Shown here piece by piece: positions 11,804 to 21,158 of a DNA stretch of 64,000 nucleotides. Each line of letters starts with the position of its first letter. Positions within the stretch are counted from its first letter, which is position 1. Origin of the DNA: Heterostelium album PN500 (taxonomy: Eukaryota; Evosea; Eumycetozoa; Acytosteliales; Acytosteliaceae); assembly GCF_000004825.1 (NCBI RefSeq), contig NW_008805073.1:1302001-1366000 (forward strand), written 5' to 3'. The notes beneath the pieces are model-generated. The model searched no databases. It had not been told where the DNA came from and saw only the letters and a program-made list of their open reading frames with translations. The translations under genes and the position numbers were made by a program.

Positions 11804-12545
11804 TTGCCGAGTGAAAATTTTTTAAATTTTTTTAGTTTAAATTAAATTGAATAAATAAATATATGTTAACAAATATTTTTATCCAAAATAGTAAGATATT
11901 TTGTTTGTATCTCATTTAAATTCGATAATAAGATTTTAAAACAAGAGTTTTATAGGTTGATTTGGATAGTAATAATAAAATATGATGATTAACAGATTGT
12001 ATAGACGAGAACATTGCTAGATCAGAGACTAAATGTTCTATCTAATGAAAGTCAAAAAACAAAACAAAACTGGCTCCTGCTTGTAACCATAAATCGAATA
12101 AAATCAAAAAAACAACTCTGATCATATTAACCCCACTAATTTTTAATTTTTCATTTTTTTTAAAATTAATGCGCAGGCGAAAGTTGTTGGGAGCCAGTTT
12201 TGTTTTGGTATCAATTTTCCAGATCGAGATCGATGAAGAAAAAGGAAAAGGAAGTGGGCCCTTAAAATAAAATAAAGTAACTGGTTATGATTTCTTAATA
12301 ATATCTTTAGATCAATATGGAAGAAAATAGCTATCATAGTTATATAAAAATATTTTGGAAAGACATAAGTCAAACAGATTGGTATTTGACAAATAAGAAT
12401 GTAAACCAATCAAGTAGAAATATGTTGTATGTTGTTGTAAAAGTAAATAGTTGTTTTTTTTTCGCTTTTTCTTTAACATTTAAAGAGTAGATTGTAAATT
12501 AATGATTATATTCTTATCAATTCTTATATACAATAGTATCTCTAT
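11804..12545. other. Intergenic A/T-rich region
   Basis: About 740 bp. It starts with the 3' flank of the repeat gene (oligo-T just after the stop). A minus-strand open frame at 12143-12409 is hydrophobic low complexity with no family resemblance, so it is not called. Confidence 0.4.
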
Positions 12546-13651
12546 AGCTTTGGTCAGAGTGATTTTAGAAATGGTTTAGCTTTTCAATCCGAAAAAGATA
12601 GGTTTCTACTACTGCAATCTAATCTAGTAAAGTTTATAAAGAATGTTAAACCAAACACTGAATCATTCCAGAGTATCTTTCAGTATAACCCAGAGTTGTA
12701 CACAAATAGGACATTAATAGAGTATTTAAAGTCATTCAATAATAGCAACGATCTCTGTAATCTGCTATTCCATACTTTGCTCATTGACAGACCGTCCTAC
12801 CTTTTCAATTGTTACCCAACGCTGAATCAATGTTTCAGCATAGAACAACATCATCGATATGATACACACCGTTAAAGATGAAGTAGATAGTCTATATACT
12901 TCAATAGTCATATCGATTCTAAATTATTATCCTAAAAGAATAACAGAGTTATCACATCATTTTATTAATGTTTACAAATATGTAGCTTAAACTAAACAGC
13001 AACAATCAATATATATACTTTTACTAATTTAATTCATTTTCATTAGTTTTATAAATAATCAAGATAATGATTTCATTGAATTTAAAACAAATGAGTGTAT
13101 TCCAAGGAGTATGATTATATCACAAAGCATTTACCTAAACAACCGGAACCAATCTATCCAGAATTCAATATCAATCTATCACCATTGATTTTAGGCGAAA
13201 TATTAAACGTTTCGATAGACTATAAAGGTGCCTTTGGATTTGCTCAAACTCTGGGATTAGCATATAATGATTCAATGACTATTCCGAAATGCACTCCACA
13301 AGAATACTCTATAATAACTAAAATCAAAGATCATAATATTTGTGGATTCGACCCAACCACTGCCAAAAAATTTAATCTGCGCAACTTTGTTACAACAATC
13401 CTATCCCTAGGGAGAATATGTATTTCTCAGATGGAGGTAATATTTTCGACTTGGTACCTTCCATTCGATTTTTGAAAATGGTTGGAGACCTAACATCGGA
13501 ACCACTTCGATTCATTAGAAACAATTCTAGTGTCGAAAAAATTACTTTCAAAGCAAATGCATCGGCAAACAATGAACTAAGCAGCTCGATAACCATCAAA
13601 ACTCTTAATCAATTATTTTATTTAATGTCACAAGTGGAGTTCAATCGATAA
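12546..13651 (+). pseudogene. Decayed gene of unrecognised dictyostelid family (LRR/F-box-like tail)
   Basis: Four coding-like blocks lie in order on the plus strand but in different frames. Block 1, about 12550-12870, contains FGQSDFRNGLAFQSEKDRF, then ELYTNRTLIEYLKSF and LLFHTLLIDRPSYLFNCY. Block 2, about 12845-12990, contains NNIIDMIHTVKDEVDSL and NYYPKRITELSHHFINVY. Block 3, 13095-13400, contains YDYITKHLPKQPEPIYPEF. Block 4, 13390-13651, contains ENMYFSDGGNIFDLVPS and FIRNNSSVEKITFKA. Frames must change near 12850 and near 13395, and none of the blocks has a good ATG context. The last block looks like the LRR-type tails of dictyostelid F-box/LRR-like proteins, as in the gene at 15914. 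I cannot assign a function. Two adjacent fragments of different genes are the alternative. Confidence 0.45.
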
Positions 13652-13841
13652 GATGTTTCAAATTGTATATTAAAGACAAATCAAAAAAATTGGAAAACAA
13701 TCTCTACGTATCCCAATCATTAATCATTATCAAATAGAACGAAATATAATCCAGCTTCATGGATTCAAATCAACCAACCAACAGTTTTTTAAGTTCATCA
13801 AATAAACATCAAATTTTAAAAATTGTATATATTCCTAAATT

Positions 13842-13907
13842 CACACTCAACAATGGTTTGAGAATGACTAAACAACAACTATTATTGAATCACTTACCCT
13901 AGGTCAT
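13842..13907 (+). repeat. Orphan fragment of the TPR-like repeat gene's 3' end
   Basis: This stretch closely matches the diverged 3' part of the repeat gene at about 11610-11676. Both read caa(c/t)aatggtttgagaatga, then aaacaacaactattattg, then attaggtcat-like sequence, with small differences and deletions here. It lies 2 kb downstream of that gene with no open frame, so it is the remnant of a second copy of the family. Confidence 0.75.
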
Positions 13908-14058
13908 ATAACACCATGTGGTAAGGTTTATTATTTTTTAAAAAATTTGACTAAAATTTTTCAATTCTATTTTTTTTATAATAAAATAAAGTTTCATATT
14001 CTAGGTATTTTTTTTTAAGTATACTTTTAAAAACAATTATATTAAACAGTGTTATGAA

Positions 14059-15735
14059 ATGAATAAGTTAATTTATGGCTTAGTTTTCAATAATAGAGTT
14101 TTACAAAAAATAATATTTCAATATGTATCTTTGATATCGAGAATTAAAGAAAGACCGTGTTTAAAATGGGAAAAAGTAGTGCAATCTCCAAATACCTTGG
14201 CTTAATATGGATACTTTCAGTTTTTGAAAGTGTATCTAAATAATATGAAGATCGTTGATGCGCTTTGTTTTAATATTAGACTATTGGAAGATGCAATCAG
14301 ATGTGGAAACTTGGAGATGTTTGAATATCTATTGGATCACTATCGATTGGAAGAGAGAATATCAGTACGCGACATCTGCAAAACTATCTTAAATGAACTA
14401 TTGTCACATGCAGCAGAGTATGGTCGAATGAATATAACTCTATCTTTGTTTAAGAGGTTTACTGATCATAATTGGAGTGTAAGCGGTGCTTTGATCAGAG
14501 TACCAGTGTCAGGTAATTTAGAATTGTTTAAATTCTTATTGGTTCAATACGATAGATATACAAAAGCACCCAAGTATGCAGATGTATTCGATAGCGCAGC
14601 GAGATATGGTAGATTGCAAATGATAGAGTGGTTGTTTAGTAAATATACCGATGGTCATAAAGGTTCGAATATGTTTGTTAATGCCATAGAGAATGGTCAT
14701 ACACATATCGTTGAATACTTGTTGGAGAATCACAGATATCTATTTAAGCCAGATAAAGAGAATTACTTGAGAGCAGTATCCAAGAATATTGGTGGAATCG
14801 ATTTATTCATTCGACTTTATCAACTAGGTTGTCAATGTTCGAATATCGTAATCGGCACTGCAGCAGCCTGTGGGAATCTCGAAGTCATTAGGTGGATTAA
14901 TTCAAACACAACCATTCAGTTTCATACATCCACTATGGATATTGCAGGTCGTTCATTTCAATTCGAAGTTGTCAAATGGTTGCAAGAGAATAGAACTGAA
15001 GGTTGTTCAGAGAATCTGTTAGATGCGGTGGTTAAAAAGAATGATCTTCATATTGTTAAATATTTACATCAACATCAACCCGAAAAGTGTTCTGTCAAAG
15101 CAATGGACCGGTCACTAAAACTTGGACATTTAGAAACAGCTATATGGCTATATGAAAATCGAACTGAACGATTTACACCTGGAATCATCAAAAAATTTAT
15201 TGAAAATGGAAAGCTGAATGTCATTAAATGGTTAGAAGAGAACACTGAGGAACGATGCAATTATCATTCATTAGAAGTAGCAGTAATGTTTGGGTATCTA
15301 GATATTATCGAATATCTTCATGAACGAAATGGTTCCAAAAATCGATACTATTTCTCATCATCAACAATGGATTTGGCTATTAAAAGTGGCGATTTGAAAA
15401 TTGTCAAATGGTTCCACGAGAATAGAACTGACGGTTGTTCTATTGAGGCTCTCAACGAATCCCTACTCTATCGTCCAGACGGATCTGACCTTGTACCATG
15501 GTTATTTGCTAATCAATCAGAGTTATATCTCGAATCGATTGACATTGAAAAGCAAATCCAATTCCAAATTACTATGAATCGACATAAAAATCTATATTGG
15601 TTGTTAGAGAATTTTGATGTTTCAGTTCAACAACTCATTCAATATCAGAATTTAATTGGCAAATGTACATCATTCGAGTCGAGCGAAATAATCAAACATC
15701 ACATCGCTAAAAATTCATACCTTAATAATATCTAG
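14059..15735 (+). CDS. Dictyostelid ankyrin-like repeat protein with an in-frame nonsense codon near its N-terminus
   Basis: Role unknown; members of this repeat family are presumed protein-binding scaffolds. From 14224 the frame is open for 503 codons of roughly 33-residue ankyrin-type repeats with the family's recurring NRTE-GCS motif (for example GHLETAIWLYENRTERF, GKLNVIKWLEEN, GYLDIIEYLHE, GDLKIVKWFHENRTDGCS). The same frame extends upstream to ATG 14059 (MNKLIYGLVFNNRVLQKII), which resembles the N-terminus of the sister gene at 17526 (MNNQFFSILNNSLLIDKI). That extension is interrupted once by TAA at 14203-14205. The sister reads LMNYGYLGLLKEY where this gene reads LA-stop-YGYFQFLKVY, so the stop falls in homologous sequence and 14224 is not a natural start. 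Either the gene is recently inactivated, a downstream ATG is used, or there is a base error. No intron is evident. Confidence 0.65.
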
Positions 15736-15913
15736 TTTTAAATAAAAAATATATAAGATCAAGAAAACTTGTTGTGTGTTGTATTTTAAAAAAAACAAAT
15801 GATCTTTACTAAGATATTCTCTTTTAAAAATAAATATTTTTTTAATTTTTTTTTTGCGAACAGAATTTATCTTTTAAGTAAAACAATACTTTGTTAAAGG
15901 AAAGATCTTTAAA

Positions 15914-17365
15914 ATGTTTAATAATCAATTAACTAAAAAGATATTAGATTATATAAATCCATGTGATTTAATTTACAGAAGAGGGATGATCAGTTTATCA
16001 GGTGAAGATATAGATCCACTGCATTACAACACATATCATTGTCATTCTCTGATTAATCTATCATTGGTTTCTTGGTGTTGGTTCGAAATAGTATCGAAAC
16101 TAATAGATAAACTCGAGATTTCATTCCATAAGGGGTGGAAGCACTATGAAATTGGTATTCATAGTTTCAGTGGTACCAGAAGAATAAACAATTCATTGGG
16201 AATACCACTCACTACCTTTGAAAAACATATTCGCTCTAAATCCAGTCTGCTAAAAGTCAATCATTTGCGGACTGTTATAATCAAAAACGTTGGTTTTTGG
16301 CAAGAAGATTACAATCAGGTGTTAGATTATATCCTAAGTGGAGATCTCCTCAGTTCAGTGGTTGTCAAGAGTGAATTGTTATCATTGGAGCCATTCCTAT
16401 CATCTCATAGATCTGAGAAATATCGATTTCAATATTATGTTGTTCCATTGATCATGGATTGCAACTATAGTTCGAAAAATGTGGACAGGATCATTAACTA
16501 CTTGAAAGCATCGGAAAACAAAATCAATACAATGGAAATCATTTTCGACAGACACCCAGACGCTGTAAATGGACTCGATATATGTTTACGAATTGAGAAA
16601 GAATTCCCTCTATCTCCTATTCATCTGTTACAATCTTATGGAGAGTTTTACTCAACTATTGGAAGCTTTGAACTAAAGCCATTTACCAATATTATCAAAC
16701 TTGAATTGCATAACGGATATGCAGAAGATGTAGCTAAGGTGATCAAAGGAGTGCCACGGTTGAAGAAATTGATGTTGAACATTGAATTCAATTCGTCCGA
16801 CGATGATGAATACGATAGAAGAATCTATAAGAAGATGTTTAATGCACTCAAAAGTCATAACAATATCAATTCTTTGACCTTATCGATATCGAGAGTAGAG
16901 GATTTGGATACACACTATATAAATATACTATCAGGTTTAAGTCATTTATTGGATGAGAATCAAACACTTACAAAGTTGAATCTTTATTGCTTCGAAAATA
17001 TCAATGAACAACTATGTCAATCAATTGCACAGACAACCCGATTAAGATCATTCAAAATAACATTGATAAGATCATCGATGACTCCAAAACTATTCGAAGT
17101 ACTCAAACAGAATAGAACAATCAGGAAACTAACAATCAACATAGCCTATGACTTTAATAGCGAAGAAATGGATTCGTATATCTCTGAATTGATATCAACA
17201 CACAACAATCCAATTAGAATTCTCGACATCAGATCTCTCGATACCAAAGGTGAACACATACATCGAGCATTTCAATCTGACAGTATCTTACTACAACATA
17301 TTGTCGTATCTTACAATAAAAAGTGGAGTGATCATTCACTCCAAGAAAATTTGATCATCTATTAA
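15914..17365 (+). CDS. F-box-like/leucine-rich-repeat protein, 483 aa
   Basis: A single-exon frame from ATG 15914, preceded by an A-rich leader. The N-terminus (LTKKILDYINPCDL, then LINLSLVSWCWFEIVSKLI) has the leucine spacing and tryptophan of an F-box-like helix bundle, which would suggest an SCF ubiquitin-ligase adaptor. The C-terminal two-thirds has irregular leucine-rich repeats (NIIKLELHNG, LKKLMLNIEF, NINSLTLSISR, TLTKLNLYCFENI, RLRSFKITLIR, TIRKLTINIAY, IRILDIRSL). It stands between two ankyrin-like genes on the same strand, in a block of lineage-specific families. The F-box call is by pattern only; the LRR portion is firmer. No membrane segment or catalytic motif is seen. Confidence 0.7.
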   Translation: MFNNQLTKKILDYINPCDLIYRRGMISLSGEDIDPLHYNTYHCHSLINLSLVSWCWFEIVSKLIDKLEISFHKGWKHYEIGIHSFSGTRRINNSLGIPLTTFEKHIRSKSSLLKVNHLRTVIIKNVGFWQEDYNQVLDYILSGDLLSSVVVKSELLSLEPFLSSHRSEKYRFQYYVVPLIMDCNYSSKNVDRIINYLKASENKINTMEIIFDRHPDAVNGLDICLRIEKEFPLSPIHLLQSYGEFYSTIGSFELKPFTNIIKLELHNGYAEDVAKVIKGVPRLKKLMLNIEFNSSDDDEYDRRIYKKMFNALKSHNNINSLTLSISRVEDLDTHYINILSGLSHLLDENQTLTKLNLYCFENINEQLCQSIAQTTRLRSFKITLIRSSMTPKLFEVLKQNRTIRKLTINIAYDFNSEEMDSYISELISTHNNPIRILDIRSLDTKGEHIHRAFQSDSILLQHIVVSYNKKWSDHSLQENLIIY

Positions 17366-17525
17366 ACACAAAAAAGTGTGCTTGTTTTTGTTTTTTTTTC
17401 TCAGAAATATTTGGGAATTTTTTAATATATTTGTTAAAATTATTCTTTGATCAAACCATTATGAAGTTAAAACAAGTAAAGAATTTAATTACAATAGAAA
17501 TATAGAAACTAAATTAGTTCAAATA

Positions 17526-19151
17526 ATGAATAATCAATTTTTTTCAATATTAAATAATTCATTGTTAATAGATAAAATATTTTATTATATTAGAGAAATA
17601 GGAGCAATCAAACATGAAAAGACATTGAGGTGGAATCTTTTGAAACAATATCCGGTGGTTCTGATGAATTATGGTTACTTGGGGTTACTCAAAGAATATA
17701 TCGATCGATTACCAAAGAATATAGATATGACAATCCTTACTCAGTATCGATATATACTGCATAATCTTCCGATGGTTGTCAAGTTTGGTCATCTTGATAT
17801 GCTTAAATATCTTTGTACTTTTTTCGAAGGAACAGCATGGTATGATGCATTACCAGAGCTATTGGAATCTTCCATACCAGTCAAACGAATGGATATCATG
17901 GAGTTTCTTTTCGAAGGAGTTGAATCCAAACATGCAGGATATCTAGATAGGAAAAAGATGATATTTCTAGCTGCACAAACTGGAAGTCTGGAGATTGTCA
18001 AATATATTGCAGATAAGATTTCAACTACAGTTATCCAACCAGAACAATTCCTAAGGATAGTCGAAGCAGGCCACCTGGAAATTGTAAAGCATTTTTTGGA
18101 AACTTCACACATGGAATGTCATCCAAAGTCAGCAGAGAGAGCAGCCCTCTATTCACGTGATGAGTTGATTCTTTATTTTAGCGAACACTTTCCAACTACC
18201 ATCACAAACGCTACATTGACTATACTTGCAAAGAATGGAAATGTTCAACTTCTCAGACAATTGACCGAGAAACATAACATGAAATGTTCAACGATGGCAC
18301 TTGATGCTGCAGCTACAAACGGCCACTTGGAAGTCATTAAATGGGTGTTCGAACAAGATCCCAATATCAAAAGTCAGAAAACACTAATGGATATTGCTGC
18401 AGCTGGAGGTTACTTGGATATTGTAACATTCATACACAACAACACTACTACTCAATGCACCATTCGAGCGTTAAACACAGCATCACAACAAGGTCATCTA
18501 AAGGTTGTAGAATTCTTGATACTAAATAGAAGTGAAGGGTGCACTCCAGCAGCATTTGACGGAGCGATTAAGAATGGCCATCTGGAAGTATTGGAATTCC
18601 TCTTTGAAAACAGAACTGAAAGACCAAATAAAAATGCAAAGGAGGTTGCTGCTAGTCAAGGTCATGTGGAGATTTTGAAATTCCTGGTTTCTCGTTGTCC
18701 AGAGATGGAAAATACCAACCTCTTTTGCTTCAATGATGTTGCCACTGCCAGATATATCCATGAGGAATTGGGTTTACCCATTGTAGAATATCATATAGAC
18801 AGGGCCCTTTCGTACAACAATCCAGATGTTCTCGACTACTTTTTGGGTAATATTTCTTATGATTTTCCAACGTGTACACGTTGTACTCACGTATTAAGGA
18901 AAATAATACAAAACAACAGAGTACAATGTTTAAAAACTCTATTTAAACATGGAGTTTCCTTTAAGCTTTCTTTCAACTCATTGGCAGCTCATGGTCGTTT
19001 TGAAATGATACAATTCTGTATGGATAATAGAATCGTTATGTTTTGTTCAACGCAAGTAGCTGAATCTTTTTATAATCTTGAAAGATATCAATCATCAAGT
19101 GACCTTTCAGAATGGTATAACAAACTAAGAAATATAATTACAAGAAAATAA
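17526..19151 (+). CDS. Dictyostelid ankyrin-like repeat protein, 541 aa
   Basis: An intact single-exon paralogue of the gene at 14059. The N-terminal cap (MNNQFFSILNNSLLIDKIFYY) is followed by about 13 ankyrin-type repeats. Examples are GHLDMLKYLCTFFEG, GSLEIVKYIADKI, GHLEIVKHFLETSH, GHLEVIKWVFEQ, GYLDIVTFIHNNTTTQCT, GHLKVVEFLILNRSEGCT, GHLEVLEFLFENRTER and GHVEILKFLVSRCPE. Repeats diverge towards the C-terminus. No enzymatic domain is visible, so a binding scaffold is the most that can be inferred. The stop codon at 19149-19151 lies only 84 bp from the stop of the convergent BUD13 gene, so the two 3' UTRs must nearly touch or overlap. Confidence 0.85.
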   Translation: MNNQFFSILNNSLLIDKIFYYIREIGAIKHEKTLRWNLLKQYPVVLMNYGYLGLLKEYIDRLPKNIDMTILTQYRYILHNLPMVVKFGHLDMLKYLCTFFEGTAWYDALPELLESSIPVKRMDIMEFLFEGVESKHAGYLDRKKMIFLAAQTGSLEIVKYIADKISTTVIQPEQFLRIVEAGHLEIVKHFLETSHMECHPKSAERAALYSRDELILYFSEHFPTTITNATLTILAKNGNVQLLRQLTEKHNMKCSTMALDAAATNGHLEVIKWVFEQDPNIKSQKTLMDIAAAGGYLDIVTFIHNNTTTQCTIRALNTASQQGHLKVVEFLILNRSEGCTPAAFDGAIKNGHLEVLEFLFENRTERPNKNAKEVAASQGHVEILKFLVSRCPEMENTNLFCFNDVATARYIHEELGLPIVEYHIDRALSYNNPDVLDYFLGNISYDFPTCTRCTHVLRKIIQNNRVQCLKTLFKHGVSFKLSFNSLAAHGRFEMIQFCMDNRIVMFCSTQVAESFYNLERYQSSSDLSEWYNKLRNIITRK

Positions 19152-19235
19152 AATTAGATAATTTTTACAAGTTCAAAGTTAATTATAACCAAAAAATAAA
19201 ACAAAAAGACTGTAGTAATGTTTATTTTTGTATGA

Positions 19236-20887
19236 TTACATATCTTCAACACTCCATAGATATGCTTCATCTTTGGCAGCACTTGAACGAGCTTGTGCTC
19301 TAAAGTATTCCTTTTCAAAACCATTGCCTCTGTCCACTCCATCCCATCTATGACCAGGCTTGATACCGTATCGATTGGGTGGTGCTGCAGGACCGCTATA
19401 CTTTGGTTTTTCTGCTGCTTCTTTTTTGTTTTTCTTACTCTTCTTGATGCTTCGACTCTTGGAAGATTGATTAGCCATAGGATCACCCCATATATCTTTA
19501 TCCTTCATCGATTGATTGATGTTCTCGTCATCGGCATACCTTGAAAAAGGACGATTCTTCTCTTCTTCCAAACGTCGCAGTTGTTCTTCTTTCTGCTGTC
19601 TCTGCATCTTACTTGTCTTTACCAAGACATCTTGTCTTCTCTCTTCCTCCTCGGCTTTTGCTTTCTCTTCTTTCTCTCTATTGATATCGTCGGTGTTCAA
19701 TCGTTTTCCTCTTGAATCTCTATATACAGTCTGTGCATTCTTGCCCAGCAAAGTTTGATCTGCAACTCTAAACATCTCTTTTTGTTCGTGTAGTTTCTTT
19801 TGAATCTGTTCACGTATACTCTCGCCAGAGTGTAATCCAGCTTCTGCACCATATGACATTTTCAATTTTACATTTGCTGGTAAATCGCTTGTTGTCGCTG
19901 TTTCTTTTCTATCTCTATTTCTCGGTGATATATCTCTATCTCTGTTTCTAGGTGGTGTCATATCGCCATCTTCGTCTCTGTGCCTAGGTGGTGTTGAATC
20001 TCCTCTCTTTCTAGGCGGAGTCATATCCTCACTGTTTCTTTTTCTTGGTAAATCTAGGTCTTGATCTTGATCTCTACTTCTATTTCTTGGTGGTGTCAAA
20101 TCGTCGTTATCTCTATTTCGTTTCCTAGGCAACTCTAGGTCTTCATCTTGATCTCTACTTCTATTTCTAGGTGGTGTCAAATCGTCGTCTCTCTTTCTAG
20201 CTCTGGGTGGAGTCAAATCGTCATCTCTATTTCTCTTTCTTGGCAACTCTAAATCTTCAGCTCTATCTCTTCCTCTGTTTCTTGGTGGTGATATATCTCT
20301 ATCGCTAACTCTGCTTCTGGGTGGTGATATATCTCTATCTCTTCCTATGTTTCTCGGTGGCGATATATCTCTATCGCTAACTCTGTTTCTAGGTGGTGAT
20401 ATATCTCTACCTCTATTTCTAGGTGGTGTTAAATCGTCGTCTCTCTTTCTATTTCTAGGTGGCGTCAGATCGTTGTCTACCAATCTTGATGTGCTACTAT
20501 CAACGGTTGTCCAAGTACCTTTTTCATAATCCTTAGCATTTTCTATTACTTCATCATCGAACTCATCTTGATTGACTATAACTGGTTTATATTCTATTTT
20601 TAAATGAATAATACTATTATTAATATATATTAAAAATAAAAATGAAAGAAGTTGTAGTTCAACAAACTATGTTACATACCATCAAATATTCTTTGTTTTG
20701 ATTTACTATTATCAACACCAATTGATATAGATTCAGAATCATCTACATCTTTAATAACTGATCTACTTGTAGTTGAAGTTGAAGTTGATTTAGACTTCTT
20801 TTTCTTCTTTGTATCTTTACTTTTATCATCATTATTGTCATTACTATTTGATAAATACTTTTTTAAGTAATCTGGTAATTGTGACAT
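19236..20887 (-). CDS. bud13: BUD13/CWC26, pre-mRNA splicing factor (RES complex), 521 aa
   Basis: Subunit of the RES complex (Bud13, Snu17/RBMX2, Pml1), which joins the activated spliceosome and aids splicing and pre-mRNA retention in the nucleus. Two exons: 20680-20887 and 19236-20593, with a GTATGT donor and AATAG acceptor splitting a Glu codon. The N-terminus (MSQLPDYLKKYL) and the C-terminus (YRDSRGKRLN, then RFSRYADDENIN-like FSRYADDENIN, PPNRYGIKPGHRWDGVDRGNGFEKEYF) are diagnostic. Residues about 109-310 contain 12 S/T-P-P-R motifs within units such as DDLTPPRNR and RDISPPRNR, plus three LELPRKRN-like variants. This is an RS-like disordered region comparable to the SPPRR repeats of animal BUD13. 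The C-terminal Bud13 domain spans about 360-521. The length is in the range of animal homologues. Confidence 0.93.
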
Positions 20888-21158
20888 TTATCTATATATA
20901 AATATTAAACTATCTTTAATGAATGATCATCAATTATTAATATAACTAATAATAAACTTAATAGAAATTTCTTCAATAAAAAAAAATTAAATTAAAATTA
21001 AAAAAAGAAATATTCTTGTGTGGAAAGGACAAAATGAATAAAGGATGGATGGAAATATGATTACTTTTAAAAATAAATTTATTATTACAATGTTTTTTTT
21101 CTTTTTTTTTTTATTTGTTTGTTTTTATAAGTAAAAATAAAATAAAAAAGTAATATTA

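Noticed and set aside
12143-12409. 88-codon minus-strand frame
   Set aside because: Hydrophobic low-complexity translation of A/T-rich intergenic DNA; no conserved motif.
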